Shown: positions 1 through 10,126, numbered from the stretch's first letter. The stretch is 64,000 bases of DNA from Vibrio sp. CAU 1672 (GCF_029223195.1 NZ_JARHUF010000006.1:149014-213013); one strand, 5' to 3'. Notes: generated by a model not told the origin, from the letters alone. Numbers and translations are program-made.

Positions 1-850
1 AAATGACAACTATCCGCCGCTCAAAATTCGTGGCACGGGTTTAAAAGCCGGTGTGGTGACTATTGATGGTTCGATTTCCAGCCAGTTTTTAACCGCGTTT
101 CTTATGTCGGCACCTCTGGCGCAAGGTGAGGTTCGCATTCAGATCGATGGCGAACTGGTGTCTAAGCCGTACATCGATATTACCTTACACATCATGAAGC
201 AGTTTGGCGTTGAGGTTATTAACCTTGAATATCAAGAGTTTGTAATTCCAGCGGGCCAACAGTACCAGGCGCCGGGTGACTTTTTGGTTGAAGGTGACGC
301 TTCATCGGCCTCTTATTTCCTGGCGGCTGCGGCGATCAAAGGCGGCGAGGTCAAGGTTACCGGTATCGGTAAACACAGCATTCAGGGTGATATCCAGTTT
401 GCAGATGCCCTCGAGAAAATGGGTGCCGAGATCGAATGGGGTGACGATTATGTAATTGCCCGGGCGGGACAGTTAAAAGGCATCGATATGGACTACAACC
501 ATATTCCAGATGCGGCAATGACTATTGCTACCACTGCGCTGTTCGCCGAAGGCCCTAGCACGATTCGTAACGTTTATAATTGGCGGGTAAAAGAAACTGA
601 CCGCTTGGCGGCAATGGCGACAGAACTACGTAAAGTTGGTGCTGAGGTTGAAGAAGGCGAAGATTACATCATCGTTAATCCTGTTGCTCAGCTGAAACAT
701 GCTGCAATAGATACATACGATGACCATCGTATGGCAATGTGCTTTTCGCTGGTAGCGCTGAGTGATACGCCGGTTACGATCAATGATCCTAAGTGTACTT
801 CTAAGACATTTCCGGACTATTTTGACCGATTAGCGTCGTTGAGCGTTTAG
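1..850 (+). CDS. aroA: 3-phosphoshikimate 1-carboxyvinyltransferase (EPSP synthase), 3' part
   Basis: Catalyses transfer of enolpyruvate from PEP to shikimate-3-phosphate, step six of the shikimate pathway to aromatic amino acids, in the cytoplasm. The open frame runs in from the left edge (first full codon at position 2). It encodes about 282 residues, against about 427 for the full enzyme, so roughly the first third lies outside the window. Visible family signatures are NDNYPP near the left edge, the GDASSASYF segment, the [17 protein letters not shown] helix and the DDHRMAM motif near the C-terminus. The stop is at 848-850 and a bidirectional hairpin follows. The family call is secure; only the 5' end is missing. 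Confidence 0.96.
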   Translation, partial: NDNYPPLKIRGTGLKAGVVTIDGSISSQFLTAFLMSAPLAQGEVRIQIDGELVSKPYIDITLHIMKQFGVEVINLEYQEFVIPAGQQYQAPGDFLVEGDASSASYFLAAAAIKGGEVKVTGIGKHSIQGDIQFADALEKMGAEIEWGDDYVIARAGQLKGIDMDYNHIPDAAMTIATTALFAEGPSTIRNVYNWRVKETDRLAAMATELRKVGAEVEEGEDYIIVNPVAQLKHAAIDTYDDHRMAMCFSLVALSDTPVTINDPKCTSKTFPDYFDRLASLSV

Positions 851-861
851 GCCACTGATAC

Positions 862-899
862 AAAAAGCCTTGATGGCAAATAAACCATCAAGGCTTTTT
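862..899. terminator. Bidirectional terminator between aroA and yciN
   Basis: A perfect 15-bp inverted repeat (862-876 with 885-899) has an 8-nt loop and is flanked by A and T runs. It can therefore end both aroA (+) and yciN (-), which converge here. Confidence 0.85.
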
Positions 900-914
900 A
901 GTTTGGTCAACAGG

Positions 915-1163
915 TTACTGTTGTAACGTGAACTCTTTGGATAAGTGGTGAGCCAGGTATTTAAACATGTTAAACACAGCTGTGGTCTGGGCTGTTGGCA
1001 AACCATTGCTATCTAAAAAATACTCACCCTTGAAGACCAGTACGTCGTCTTTTTCTTCCACGCTTGTGGCTCGCATGCCTTCAATATAATCGTCATGCTC
1101 TTGGATGATTTGGTTTGCAATTAACAGCAAATCAAACTCTTTAATTGGTTTTTTGTCGGACAT
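915..1163 (-). CDS. yciN: YciN family protein (DUF2498)
   Basis: A small cytoplasmic protein of 82 residues that closely follows E. coli YciN in sequence, including the block YFLDSNGLPTAQTTAVFNMF and the ending KYLAHHLSKEF. The biochemical function of the family is not established. It is next to topA here, as in E. coli, but convergent with aroA and divergent from topA. The ATG at 1161-1163 is preceded by a GAG-rich stretch that can serve as ribosome binding site. The family call is sure; the function is unknown. Confidence 0.9.
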   Translation of the reverse strand: MSDKKPIKEFDLLLIANQIIQEHDDYIEGMRATSVEEKDDVLVFKGEYFLDSNGLPTAQTTAVFNMFKYLAHHLSKEFTLQQ

Positions 1164-1616
1164 GAGTTTCTCGCCAATGCTTGCTTAGATAGTCGGGGAG
1201 TATACTCACAAATATCCTGTAGCGGTATGCTGAAATCAAAAATCTCGCCGATAAGGATGAAAAGAGCACAATGTTTGGCCTGAAAACCATGCGACCTTTC
1301 ATTAGGCGACCTGAGTGAGTAGCAAATGCAGCAACCGTGCTCATTTTGTGATGCGAGACAAAAATTAGCGTATTAGGGTAGCGGTGATAAAGTTTGCCTG
1401 CTTAGTATATGCGGATCAAGAGCCGTTTCCAAACCTTCACGTGTAAGTATATAGACGATGAATTGTCAACCAATCGGATCTGAATTTTAAAAAAGCAGTT
1501 GATCTTCTTTTCATCTCGCACAATAGTAAAAAAAGAAGCAATGAAATAGTACAGTATGCGGGGCACTTCATTTGAAGTTTGCACCCGCATTATTATGAAG
1601 GACGTTAGAGTCAGTT
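1164..1616. other. Intergenic region between yciN and topA
   Basis: About 450 bp between the divergent yciN and topA genes. It must hold both promoters. The open frames in it (for example 1141-1344 and 1402-1590, minus strand) have no family-like features and no convincing ribosome binding site. An AAGGA at 1598-1602 lies somewhat far (14 nt) upstream of the topA ATG. I see no terminator or repeat. Confidence 0.6.
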
Positions 1617-4244
1617 ATGGGTAAATCGCTCGTTATAGTGGAGTCTCCAGCCAAGGCTAAGACAATAAACAAGTACCTTGGTAAAGATTTCGTGGTGAAG
1701 TCTAGTGTCGGTCACGTGCGTGATCTGCCTACGGCCGGTCAAAGTACTGGTGAGAAAGCCCCTGCGGTATCAACGAAAGGTATGAGCGCTGAAGAGAAAG
1801 CGCGCATCAAAAAAGAGAAAGATCGCAAAGCACTAATCAAAAAAATGGGGATTAACCCATATCATGACTGGCAAGCGAATTATCAAATCCTTCCTGGCAA
1901 AGAGAAGGTGGTCAATGAGCTGCAAAAATTAGCCAAAGACGCCGACTGCGTTTATCTCGCAACCGATTTGGACCGCGAGGGAGAAGCAATCGCATGGCAC
2001 CTTCGTGAGATCATCGGTGGCGATGAAGAGCGATACAAACGTGTGGTCTTTAATGAGATCACTAAAAACGCCATCCAGCAAGCCTTCCAGACGCCAGGCG
2101 AGCTGAATATGGATGGTGTGAACGCCCAGCAGGCACGTCGTTTTATGGACCGTGTGGTGGGCTTTATGGTTTCCCCATTGCTGTGGAAAAAAGTGGCTCG
2201 TGGCCTTTCTGCCGGCCGTGTACAGTCGGTCGCGGTTAAGTTGCTGGTTGAGCGTGAGCGGGAAATTAATGCTTTCGTTCCTGAAGAGTTCTGGGATATT
2301 CACGCCAATACACAAACCAAAGACAGCAAAGCATTTAAGCTGTTGGTGGCGCAGAAAGAAGGCAAGGCGTTTAAACCGGTTAATGAAGCACAGACCCAAG
2401 CGGCTTTATCGGTGTTGGAAAAAGCCGAATACGAAGTTTGTAAACGCGAAGATCGCCCGACCAAGAGCAAACCGTCTGCACCTTATATCACGTCTACGCT
2501 CCAGCAGGCGGCAAGTACCCGTCTTGGATATGGCGTGAAGAAAACCATGATGCTTGCCCAGCGCTTGTATGAAGCGGGTTACATTACCTACATGCGTACC
2601 GATTCGACCAACTTAAGCAGCGAAGCCGTCGATGCGGTCCGCAGTTTTATTGGTACTGAGTTTGGCGACAAATACCTTCCGGCTAAGCCACTGACTTACG
2701 GCAGTAAAGAGGGGGCGCAAGAAGCACACGAAGCGATCCGACCTTCTGATGTGGCGGTTAAAGCGGATGATCTGCAGGGGGTGGACGCGGATGCGCACAA
2801 GCTGTATGCCCTGATTTGGAATCAGTTTGTCGCTTGTCAGATGACTCCGGCAGAGTATGACTCGACCACCATCAGTGTGAAAGCGGATGATTACACACTG
2901 AAAGCAAAAGGGCGCATCCTCAAGTTTGATGGCTGGACTCGCGTACAGCGTCCGATGGGTAAAAACGAAGATACGATCCTGCCAGAAGTGCAACTGGGCG
3001 AAAAACTGAACCTGGAGTCGCTTGATCCGAAGCAACACTTTACTAAACCGCCTGCACGTTACACCGAAGCGGCCTTGGTGAAAGAGTTGGAGAAGCGTGG
3101 TATTGGTCGCCCGTCGACATATGCGTCGATCATCTCTACCATTCAGGATCGTGGCTACGTAAAAGTAGACCAGCGCCGGTTCTATGCAGAAAAAATGGGT
3201 GAGATCGTTACTGACCGTCTGGACGACAGCTTTAACGATCTGATGAACTACGACTTTACTGCCCGTATGGAGCAGAAGCTTGACCAAATCGCAGAAGGTG
3301 AAGTGAAGTGGAAAGATGTTCTGGATAACTTCTTCGCAGACTTTACTGGTGATTTAGAGAAAGCCGAGCAGGACGAAAGCGAAGGCGGCATGAAGCTGAA
3401 TCACATTGTGATGACAGACATCGAATGTCCTACCTGTGGTCGTCCTATGGGCATCCGTACTGCGTCAACCGGGGTATTCCTGGGCTGTTCTGGTTACGCT
3501 CTGCCACCGAAAGAGCGTTGTAAGACCACTATTAACCTTGGTGACGAAGAAGGCATTATCAATGTTCTGGAAGAAGACGTAGAAACCGCCGCACTGCGAG
3601 CGAAGAAACGTTGTCCTATCTGTGAAACGGCGATGGATGCGTATTTGATCGATGATAAGCGCAAGATGCACGTGTGTGGTAATAACCCGAATTGTGACGG
3701 TTACCTGGTTGAATACGGTGAGTTTAAGGTCAAAGGCTATGATGGCCCGGTTGTCGAGTGCGATAAGTGTGGCGCAGACATGGTGCTCAAGACCGGTCGT
3801 TTTGGCAAATATATGGGCTGCACCAATGAGGAGTGTAAAAACACACGTAAAATCCTCAAAAACGGTGAAGTCGCGCCTCCGAAAGAAGATCCGGTGCATT
3901 TCCCTGAGCTGCCGTGTGAAAACTCTGATGCTTACTTTGTGTTACGCGATGGTGCTTCCGGTTTGTTCATGGCGGCAAGTAACTTCCCGAAATCACGTGA
4001 AACGCGTGCGCCATTGGTGTCTGAACTGGCGCGTTTTGAAGAGCGCCTGCCAGAGAAGTTTAAGTACTTAGCCACGGCACCCCAGCAAGACCCGGATGGA
4101 CGTCCAACGGTGGTTCGTTTCAGCCGCAAGTCTAAGGAAAACTACGTACGTTCAGAAGAAAATGGTAAACCAAGTGGTTGGACCGCGCTGTATGTTGACG
4201 GTAAATGGGAAATTACCGATAAGCGTAAAAAACCTAAAGCATAA
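1617..4244 (+). CDS. topA: DNA topoisomerase I (type IA)
   Basis: Relaxes negatively supercoiled DNA by cutting and passing a single strand. The 875-residue protein has the usual gammaproteobacterial length. An N-terminal Toprim domain starts at [12 protein letters not shown] and includes [11 protein letters not shown]. The catalytic tyrosine is expected at Tyr325, just before MRTDSTNLS. The C-terminus carries three four-cysteine zinc ribbons: from CPTCGRPMG, from CPICETAMD and from CDKCGADM. These are followed by a basic tail ending in KKPKA. It starts with ATG at 1617 and ends in a strong hairpin terminator. Nothing about it is unusual. Confidence 0.98.
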   Translation: MGKSLVIVESPAKAKTINKYLGKDFVVKSSVGHVRDLPTAGQSTGEKAPAVSTKGMSAEEKARIKKEKDRKALIKKMGINPYHDWQANYQILPGKEKVVNELQKLAKDADCVYLATDLDREGEAIAWHLREIIGGDEERYKRVVFNEITKNAIQQAFQTPGELNMDGVNAQQARRFMDRVVGFMVSPLLWKKVARGLSAGRVQSVAVKLLVEREREINAFVPEEFWDIHANTQTKDSKAFKLLVAQKEGKAFKPVNEAQTQAALSVLEKAEYEVCKREDRPTKSKPSAPYITSTLQQAASTRLGYGVKKTMMLAQRLYEAGYITYMRTDSTNLSSEAVDAVRSFIGTEFGDKYLPAKPLTYGSKEGAQEAHEAIRPSDVAVKADDLQGVDADAHKLYALIWNQFVACQMTPAEYDSTTISVKADDYTLKAKGRILKFDGWTRVQRPMGKNEDTILPEVQLGEKLNLESLDPKQHFTKPPARYTEAALVKELEKRGIGRPSTYASIISTIQDRGYVKVDQRRFYAEKMGEIVTDRLDDSFNDLMNYDFTARMEQKLDQIAEGEVKWKDVLDNFFADFTGDLEKAEQDESEGGMKLNHIVMTDIECPTCGRPMGIRTASTGVFLGCSGYALPPKERCKTTINLGDEEGIINVLEEDVETAALRAKKRCPICETAMDAYLIDDKRKMHVCGNNPNCDGYLVEYGEFKVKGYDGPVVECDKCGADMVLKTGRFGKYMGCTNEECKNTRKILKNGEVAPPKEDPVHFPELPCENSDAYFVLRDGASGLFMAASNFPKSRETRAPLVSELARFEERLPEKFKYLATAPQQDPDGRPTVVRFSRKSKENYVRSEENGKPSGWTALYVDGKWEITDKRKKPKA

Positions 4245-4260
4245 TTTTACTTTCACCAAA

Positions 4261-4284
4261 GGCAGCGGAAACGCTGCCTTTTTT
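4261..4284 (+). terminator. topA intrinsic terminator
   Basis: GC-rich 7-bp stem (4261-4267 with 4272-4278) closed by a GAAA tetraloop and followed by six T residues, 17 bp after the topA stop. Confidence 0.9.
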
Positions 4285-4784
4285 GTATGCTCTCCCGGGG
4301 CAGACCTCCGCGTAAGCCTGCTCACGTGCCACATACCGATACTGCCTGGGTCGGCATGTCATCTGAGTGTCACGCTCTTTTCATCTCTTTTCGCTAATTT
4401 GGGTTGCTTGATACTGTTGTTGGCAACCGGTGTGTAAATTGTTTTCATTGTGTAAAAGATTGCATTTGGTAGTGTGATCTGGATATCGTCTTGGGTAAGT
4501 AACATTTGTATGCCACACAGATTGGCTTATTTGAAATTGTAATTTAATTCCAGTTCGATAACTTAAGACAAAAGACGTGCAACGGCATGCTTAATTTGCA
4601 CCACAAATAATAACCCAATAGGTGCATTGCATCCATGGATCGCACGGTAGCTTTTCCCGTTCCGATTTCCTCGAAAGGGGGGAAATCGTGAACGGATTGA
4701 TATAGGTATTCGCTTGCCCCCAGATCAATTCTTACAAACAAGCGAATATGAAGTTCCAAGCTATAACGATATGGAGAACAACGA
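4285..4784 (+). promoter_or_regulatory. glgC upstream region with three candidate leader hairpins
   Basis: 500 bp without a credible gene lies between the topA terminator and glgC. Three inverted repeats follow each other in the last 210 bp. GTGCAA (4577-4582) pairs with TTGCAC (4596-4601). CGATTTCC (4663-4670) pairs with GGAAATCG (4681-4688). The perfect 10-bp TATTCGCTTG (4707-4716) pairs with CAAGCGAATA (4739-4748). The last stem ends about 36 nt before the glgC ATG. This suggests a structured 5' leader, but I do not recognise a known riboswitch class and no promoter elements were identified with confidence. Confidence 0.45.
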
Positions 4785-6002
4785 ATGGCTGGTGTTTTAG
4801 GAATGATTCTTGCAGGTGGAGAAGGTTCACGTTTGAGACCTTTAACTGAATCTCGTAGCAAACCTTCAGTTCCGTTCGGTGGTAGTTACCGACTAATAGA
4901 CTTCGCTCTGAACAACTTTGTAAATGCCGACTTGATGCGCATTTATGTCCTGACTCAATTTAAATCACAGTCTTTATTTCATCACATGAAGAAAGGCTGG
5001 AATATCAATGGCATTACCGATCGTTTTATCGACCCTATACCAGCGCAAATGCGTACTGGTAAAAGGTGGTATGAAGGGACGGCAGACGCTATCTACCAGA
5101 ACTTACGCTTTATGGAGCTGGCAGAGCCTGATCAGGTGTGTATTTTTGGCTCGGATCATATTTATAAAATGGATATCAAGCAGATGCTCGATTTCCACAA
5201 AGAAAAACAAGCGTCTTTGACCGTATCAGCCCTGCGTATGCCACTGAGTGAAGCGTCGCAGTTTGGTGTGATTGAGGTTGACAGTGAAGGCCGCATGGTT
5301 GGTTTTGAGGAAAAACCAGCCAATCCGAAGTCGATTCCCGGTGACCCTGAGCATGCTCTGGTTTCTATGGGGAACTACGTCTTTGAAGCCCCGGTTCTGT
5401 TTGCAGAACTGATTGAAGATGCGGATAACGAGGCATCCTCACATGATTTTGGTAAGGACATCATTCCTAAGATGTTCCCACGCGGTGACGTATTTGTTTA
5501 TGACTTCAGTACCAACCGCATTACTGGTGAAAAAGAAGAAGTGTATTGGCGCGATGTAGGAACCATCGGTGCCTACTGGGAAGCGCATATGGATCTGCTG
5601 GAGAAAGACGCTCCGTTCTCTCTCTACAACCGTAAATGGCCATTGCATACGTACTATCCGCCATTGCCACCGGCAACATTTACTGATTCCGATAATGGCC
5701 GGGTGCAGATCATTGACAGCCTGGTATGTAACGGCAGCTATGTTCGTGGTTCTCGTATTGAAAAGTCAGTCTTGGGCTTCCGCAGTAATATCGCCTCTGC
5801 TTGTGATATCAGTGAGTCTATCCTGCTCGGCGACGTGAAAGTGGGCGAAGGTTGTGTATTGCGCCGGGTCATCGTGGATAAAGACGCCGATATCGCACCT
5901 GGAACCCAGATTGGGGTGAATCTCCAGGAAGATAAGAAGCACTTCCACGTCTCGGAGGAGGGGATTGTTGTGATTCCAAAAGGAGCGCGTGTTGGCTACT
6001 AA
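4785..6002 (+). CDS. glgC: Glucose-1-phosphate adenylyltransferase (ADP-glucose pyrophosphorylase)
   Basis: Makes ADP-glucose from glucose-1-phosphate and ATP, the committed and allosterically controlled step of bacterial glycogen synthesis. The 405-residue protein opens with MAGVLGMILAGGEGSRLRPL, the nucleotidyltransferase P-loop-like signature. It has SKPSVPFGG, the YWRDVGT segment and the GFEEKP glucose-phosphate motif, and ends in a left-handed beta-helix hexapeptide region. The start is supported by GGAG at 4773-4776. The gene overlaps the start of glgA, so the two are translationally coupled. The structured leader upstream is described separately. Confidence 0.96.
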   Translation: MAGVLGMILAGGEGSRLRPLTESRSKPSVPFGGSYRLIDFALNNFVNADLMRIYVLTQFKSQSLFHHMKKGWNINGITDRFIDPIPAQMRTGKRWYEGTADAIYQNLRFMELAEPDQVCIFGSDHIYKMDIKQMLDFHKEKQASLTVSALRMPLSEASQFGVIEVDSEGRMVGFEEKPANPKSIPGDPEHALVSMGNYVFEAPVLFAELIEDADNEASSHDFGKDIIPKMFPRGDVFVYDFSTNRITGEKEEVYWRDVGTIGAYWEAHMDLLEKDAPFSLYNRKWPLHTYYPPLPPATFTDSDNGRVQIIDSLVCNGSYVRGSRIEKSVLGFRSNIASACDISESILLGDVKVGEGCVLRRVIVDKDADIAPGTQIGVNLQEDKKHFHVSEEGIVVIPKGARVGY

Positions 6003-7458
6003 CAACTTGTCAGTTCTGTTTGTAGCCTCTGAAGCGGAAGGGTTAATCAAAAGTGGTGGCTTGGCGGATGTCGCCAAGGCACTGCCTGAAGCGCTTCTGA
6101 ATCTGCAACAAGATGTACGAATTACGATCCCAGCTTATGCTGGGATTTCACAGCTAAAGACCGCAAAAATGGTGTTGGAAACCCAGCTTGATGCATGGCC
6201 CCACACCGCCTATAAAGTCTGGCGCACGGAGCTGGAAAAGGTTCCGGTGTATTTGATCGACTGCGCCCATTACTTTGATCGCCCATCAATGTATGCGGAA
6301 AACAACCAAGCTTATGAAGACAACGGGGAGCGCTTTGCGTTTTTCAGTGCTGCGTGCCTGGATATGTTGCCAAAACTTAGCTTTCAGCCTGATATAGTGC
6401 ATGCTAACGACTGGCATACCGGTTTAGTACCGTTTCTTCTTAAGCACCGTTATGCGGCTCACCCGTTTTTTGCCAATACCCGTAGTGTGCTCTCTATTCA
6501 TAATGCAGTGTTTAAAGGGGTATTCCACTACGATGACGTGCAGTGCTTACCCGAGTTTCACTGCCGGAATGTCCCTGATGCTGCGGTGAGTGCCACCCAC
6601 ATAACCATGCTCAAAGCGGGTGTTATGAATGCGGATAAAATTAACGCAGTTAGCCCGACTTACGCCGATGAGCTGCAGACAGAGTTGGGCAGCCATGGTA
6701 TGTCTTGGGAATTCCTGCAACGCAGCAATGACTTGGTCGGTATTCTGAATGGGTGTGACTATAGTGCCTGGCATCCGGAAACGGATCCTCATATACCGGC
6801 TAATTTTAGTGCTACCCAGGAAAGCATGCTCGAAGGTAAAACGGTGTGTAAAAATGCACTGCAAGAAAAGCTTGGGTTAAACGTCAGCAATGTTGCGATG
6901 TTTGGCATGGTGTGCCGTTTAACCCAGCAGAAAGGGGTGCATTATCTGTTGCCTGCGCTGGATGAGTTCTTAAAGCACGATGTTCAACTGGTTGTGGTGG
7001 GGACCGGCGACCCGGTCTTGGCGGCGCAGTTGCATGATGTTGCCACGCGCCATGCAGATAAGTTTGTTTTCGTTGAAGCTTATGATAACCAACTGGCGCA
7101 TATGGTCGAGGCTGGGGCGGACTTCTTTTTGATGCCTTCTGAGTTTGAGCCGTGTGGTTTGAACCAGATCTACAGTATGGCTTACGGGACATTACCGATT
7201 GTTCGTGGTGTCGGTGGTTTAAAAGATAGTGTGTTGGATTACGATACCAACCGGGACGAGGCGACAGGATTCGTTTTCTATCAACCTACCTCTCAGGCCT
7301 TACTTGTGCTGATGTTGCGGGCTTTGTTGCTTTATGCGCAAAATCCGCAAGAAGTCAGAAGAGTGCAATTACATGCGATGCAGCAAGATTTCTGCTGGAA
7401 CAAAGCTGCGCTTGAGTATCTGCAACTCTACCGAAGTGCACTAAGCAAAAACCATTAG
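5992..7458 (+). CDS. glgA: Glycogen synthase, ADP-glucose type
   Basis: Transfers glucose from ADP-glucose to the growing alpha-1,4-glucan. About 488 residues, GT5 family. The N-terminal ADP-glucose site KSGGLADVAK and the C-terminal acceptor/ADP site around PSEFEPCGLNQIYSMAYGT are both present. I chose TTG at 5992, because AGGAG at 5981-5985 then has 6-nt spacing. GTG at 5989 is also in frame but only 3 nt from it. Either start overlaps the end of glgC. Together the two genes form the glycogen operon; branching and debranching genes are not in the window. Confidence 0.94.
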   Translation: MATNNLSVLFVASEAEGLIKSGGLADVAKALPEALLNLQQDVRITIPAYAGISQLKTAKMVLETQLDAWPHTAYKVWRTELEKVPVYLIDCAHYFDRPSMYAENNQAYEDNGERFAFFSAACLDMLPKLSFQPDIVHANDWHTGLVPFLLKHRYAAHPFFANTRSVLSIHNAVFKGVFHYDDVQCLPEFHCRNVPDAAVSATHITMLKAGVMNADKINAVSPTYADELQTELGSHGMSWEFLQRSNDLVGILNGCDYSAWHPETDPHIPANFSATQESMLEGKTVCKNALQEKLGLNVSNVAMFGMVCRLTQQKGVHYLLPALDEFLKHDVQLVVVGTGDPVLAAQLHDVATRHADKFVFVEAYDNQLAHMVEAGADFFLMPSEFEPCGLNQIYSMAYGTLPIVRGVGGLKDSVLDYDTNRDEATGFVFYQPTSQALLVLMLRALLLYAQNPQEVRRVQLHAMQQDFCWNKAALEYLQLYRSALSKNH

Positions 7459-7468
7459 AAATTGTTAC

Positions 7469-7494
7469 CAAAGGTGCCAAATGCGGCACCTTTG
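7469..7494 (+). terminator. Possible glgA terminator
   Basis: 10-bp stem (7469-7478 with 7485-7494) just after the glgA stop. The following T run is poor (TTACCTTGCTTTT), so termination may be partial or factor-assisted. Confidence 0.5.
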
Positions 7495-7564
7495 TTACCT
7501 TGCTTTTGGCTACTGTGGTAGGATTGCCTTTCCTGTTCACAACGATCGTTTGACATACTGATAC

Positions 7565-8368
7565 ATGACTCAGTCTTTACTATTCCATAAAACTTACCTA
7601 CACCCGACCAGTAATGAGTGGGTGGTGTTTGTCCATGGTGCGGGTGGCAGCTCGTCGATATGGTTTAAGCAGATCAAAGCCTATAAGCAACATTTCAATC
7701 TGTTATTAATTGATTTGCGTGGTCATGGCAAGTCTAATCAGCTGTTCAAAGATTTGATTACCAGTCGCTACACGTTTACCGCAGTAACCCAAGATATTCT
7801 CAAAGTGCTCGATCATCTCAAGATCCAATCGGCCCATTTTGTGGGGATGTCGCTGGGGACGATTATTGTCCGCAACCTGGCTGAGATGGCCTCAGAACGG
7901 GTGCGTTCTATGGTCCTTGGTGGGGCTGTGACACGATTAAACACCCGTTCACAAATACTGGTTAAATTGGGCAATATGGTTAAGCACGTTTTGCCTTATA
8001 TGTGGTTGTACAGCTTATTTGCTTACATCGTTATGCCACAAAAAAATCAGAAAGAGTCGCGCCACCTGTTTATCCGCGAAGCCAAAAAATTGTGTCAGAA
8101 GGAATTTAAGCGCTGGTTTATTTTAGCCGCTGATGTGAATCCGCTAATGAAGTGTTTTAAAGACAAAGAGCTGCCGATCCCGACTTTGTATTTGATGGGA
8201 GATCGGGATTATATGTTCATTAAGCCAGTCAAAGAAATGGTCGCGGTGCACAAGCAGAGCGTGTTGCGAGAAATTCCCGATTGTGGCCATGTATGTAATG
8301 TGGAGCGGCCGGAAGACTTCAATCAATACTCTATTGCTTTTATTAAACAACAGAGTGTCATGTTTTAA
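7565..8368 (+). CDS. Alpha/beta-fold hydrolase
   Basis: A 267-residue cytoplasmic protein of the alpha/beta hydrolase family. The oxyanion-hole motif HGAGGSSS lies near residue 24 and the nucleophile elbow GMSLG gives Ser96. The likely acid is Asp213 or Asp215 (MGDRD) and the histidine is His242 in DCGHVCNVE, so the catalytic triad looks complete. No signal peptide is seen. The substrate cannot be told from sequence. It stands alone between glgA and a convergent pair of genes, as in related Vibrio genomes as I recall them. Confidence 0.85.
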   Translation: MTQSLLFHKTYLHPTSNEWVVFVHGAGGSSSIWFKQIKAYKQHFNLLLIDLRGHGKSNQLFKDLITSRYTFTAVTQDILKVLDHLKIQSAHFVGMSLGTIIVRNLAEMASERVRSMVLGGAVTRLNTRSQILVKLGNMVKHVLPYMWLYSLFAYIVMPQKNQKESRHLFIREAKKLCQKEFKRWFILAADVNPLMKCFKDKELPIPTLYLMGDRDYMFIKPVKEMVAVHKQSVLREIPDCGHVCNVERPEDFNQYSIAFIKQQSVMF

Positions 8369-8390
8369 ATTAGGTATGGCACTGTAGGAG

Positions 8391-8714
8391 TCAGCGGGAT
8401 TCCTTAATTTGATAACCACACTGCCAGCATGCGCCGAATTGCCCTTCGTTGTTCTCGTTGCAGTTAGGGCATATCCAGTCTTTGAACAAAATACCCGCCG
8501 TTTGATTGTGATACTCGGTGATGATTGCCATCGCTTGCTGTTGTTGCTCGGGCTGAAACAGCCATACATAAGGGTCTGTCTCGTCACCGAATGGAACCTC
8601 TCCTTTCAAGCCAAACAGGCCTTCTCCACGCACTTCACAGGCGATATTTTCCGTCTTTAACAGCCCACATAAGATATGCGCTTCGGCTGGATTTTCGGCG
8701 ATATAAATCTTCAT
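8391..8714 (-). CDS. DUF2007 / putative signal-transducing protein with C-terminal zinc ribbon
   Basis: A 107-residue protein. The N-terminal half (MKIYIAENPAEAHILCGLL) resembles the DUF2007 fold, which is related to PII-type ferredoxin-like domains. The C-terminal 30 residues form a four-cysteine zinc ribbon (CPNC and CWQC). Its function is unknown. The start codon overlaps the stop of the upstream VTT gene by one base (8714), so the two are co-translated. The stop falls 22 bp from the convergent hydrolase stop. Confidence 0.75.
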   Translation of the reverse strand: MKIYIAENPAEAHILCGLLKTENIACEVRGEGLFGLKGEVPFGDETDPYVWLFQPEQQQQAMAIITEYHNQTAGILFKDWICPNCNENNEGQFGACWQCGYQIKESR

Positions 8715-9406
8715 TAAGTTTTGCCTTTACTTGCCGTTTGTTTCGGGCGCAACTTGCGCATCGCCCATTTGGCGATCACCGGAAATAGGCCAAGCAATAT
8801 GAATGATGCCAACACTGCCGGAGAAACGATGCCTGACAGGCTATCAATGCTCGCCAACTGGGTACCGGCGTTCAGGTAAACGGCTGTACCTGGCAACATA
8901 CCGATCTGGCTGATCAGATAAAACCGGGCCGCCGTCATTGGGGTTAGTCCCATCAGTAAGTTGATTAAGAAAAACGGGAAAACAGGGATCAAGCGTAGCG
9001 AGAACAGGTAAAATGCGCCGTCTTTTTCAACACCGTTATTGAGTGTTGCCAGTTTAGTGCCAAACTGATTTTGCCCCCATTCTCTGAGCAGATAGCGACT
9101 GCTTAAAAATGCTAAGGTTGCGCCAATTGAACTGGCAAAGGAAACGAGAACTAAGCTTGTCCAGAAGCCGAATAGAGCAGCACCAAGCAAGGTGACCACG
9201 GTCGCGCCGGGGACAGAAAAAGCCGTAACGATAATATAGGCAATAAAGTAGCTGGCGAGGGCAAAAATGAAGTTTTGCTCGATGAAGCCAGTAAGTGCTG
9301 CCTGTTGTGCTTTGGCATTTTCCAACGTGAGGTCTTGACCAAAGTTGATCCAAAGTAGCACGATGGAAACTAGTAGTATCACCCCAAAAATCAGTCTCTT
9401 ATTCAT
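8714..9406 (-). CDS. TVP38/TMEM64 (VTT domain, DedA-like) membrane protein
   Basis: About 230 residues with a hydrophobic N-terminal helix (LIFGVILLVSIVLLWI) and further membrane segments. The core carries the VTT signature region VTAFSVPGATVVTLLGAALFG and LRLIPVFPFFLINLLMG. Proteins of this superfamily are inner-membrane proteins linked to lipid or envelope homeostasis; some DedA members act as lipid flippases or transporters. A TTG nine bases upstream (9413-9415) is also in frame, but the ATG at 9404-9406 gives the usual MNKR start. It is the first gene of a two-gene minus-strand unit with the DUF2007 gene. Confidence 0.85.
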   Translation of the reverse strand: MNKRLIFGVILLVSIVLLWINFGQDLTLENAKAQQAALTGFIEQNFIFALASYFIAYIIVTAFSVPGATVVTLLGAALFGFWTSLVLVSFASSIGATLAFLSSRYLLREWGQNQFGTKLATLNNGVEKDGAFYLFSLRLIPVFPFFLINLLMGLTPMTAARFYLISQIGMLPGTAVYLNAGTQLASIDSLSGIVSPAVLASFILLGLFPVIAKWAMRKLRPKQTASKGKT

Positions 9407-9471
9407 AGTCTTCAATCTAATCTACGGTAGTTAAATGATAAGACAGATTGAAGCAGAAATAAATTTCATTT

Positions 9472-9500
9472 AAAAAGCCGCAACATTAATGCTGCGGCTT
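9472..9500 (-). terminator. Terminator downstream of tfoY
   Basis: 8-bp stem AAGCCGCA (9475-9482) with TGCGGCTT (9493-9500). Read on the minus strand it is followed by TTTTTA, as expected for an intrinsic terminator of the gene ending at 9539. Confidence 0.8.
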
Positions 9501-9538
9501 AAAGTTGATGAATGTATGTCTGGGTTCAGGGAACTGAG

Positions 9539-10126
9539 TTAAGCCAGATTATTCATTAGTTCTTCCCGGCGGGACTGGGGGATCACACTCCAGTGTGTGC
9601 CTCGGATTGCGCCTTCCAGTGCCCATAAAAGCTCAATGTTTACCGATGCGTTGGTCTCACGAATGGCTTTGTAAGCGCTTAACGCACCTTGTTGCTCTAA
9701 TTGAGAGACTGAATCTATCCCGGCTTTTTTAAGCATACGCTCTGTGGCCAGGCGTAGATTAGGTAAGTCTTTTAACCGATTAGGTTTTGCATTAGCCTGC
9801 TGTGCTTTTTCTTGCCTGGCAACTTCCAACGAGTGGAGAGCAACTTCGACTAAGCGCTGAGGAGATTCCCAAAGGTCTGCAGAAACGGCGTAGTATTTGG
9901 TTACTACAGGAAATCCGCGTTTTTTGTAAACATAAGGTTTGAAACCTTGAGCTTCGAAGTCTGAAGAAGCTTTCTGGTCTGCTCGAATATGAAGTTGGTT
10001 GTTTACTACAAGAGCGAACATTGTTTCATCGGCAAACAGGCCAAATCCGCCAAACATTGAGCGTGATTTAATTGGCCCAAGTTGCTCAAATAACTTCATT
10101 GAGTCTTTGAGTATTGGTTTATCCAT
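9539..10126 (-). CDS. tfoY: TfoX/Sxy-family regulator, TfoY type
   Basis: A 195-residue protein with both TfoX domains. The N-terminal half includes SRSMFGGFGLFADETMFALV, and a helical C-terminal half runs from about residue 110. Vibrios have two paralogues, TfoX (competence, chitin) and TfoY (type VI secretion and motility, c-di-GMP dependent). I call TfoY because the gene lies between the glg/VTT genes and purR and is preceded by a c-di-GMP-I riboswitch, the Vc1-tfoY layout of V. cholerae. That assignment rests on synteny and the leader, not on residues that separate the paralogues. The ATG at 10124-10126 has only a weak ribosome binding site and sits next to a small hairpin (10140-10159). 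Confidence 0.88.
   Translation of the reverse strand: MDKPILKDSMKLFEQLGPIKSRSMFGGFGLFADETMFALVVNNQLHIRADQKASSDFEAQGFKPYVYKKRGFPVVTKYYAVSADLWESPQRLVEVALHSLEVARQEKAQQANAKPNRLKDLPNLRLATERMLKKAGIDSVSQLEQQGALSAYKAIRETNASVNIELLWALEGAIRGTHWSVIPQSRREELMNNLA

Noticed and set aside
1141..1590. Two minus-strand frames (1141-1344 and 1402-1590) upstream of topA
   Set aside because: No ribosome binding site and no family-like sequence; they fill the promoter region between divergent genes.
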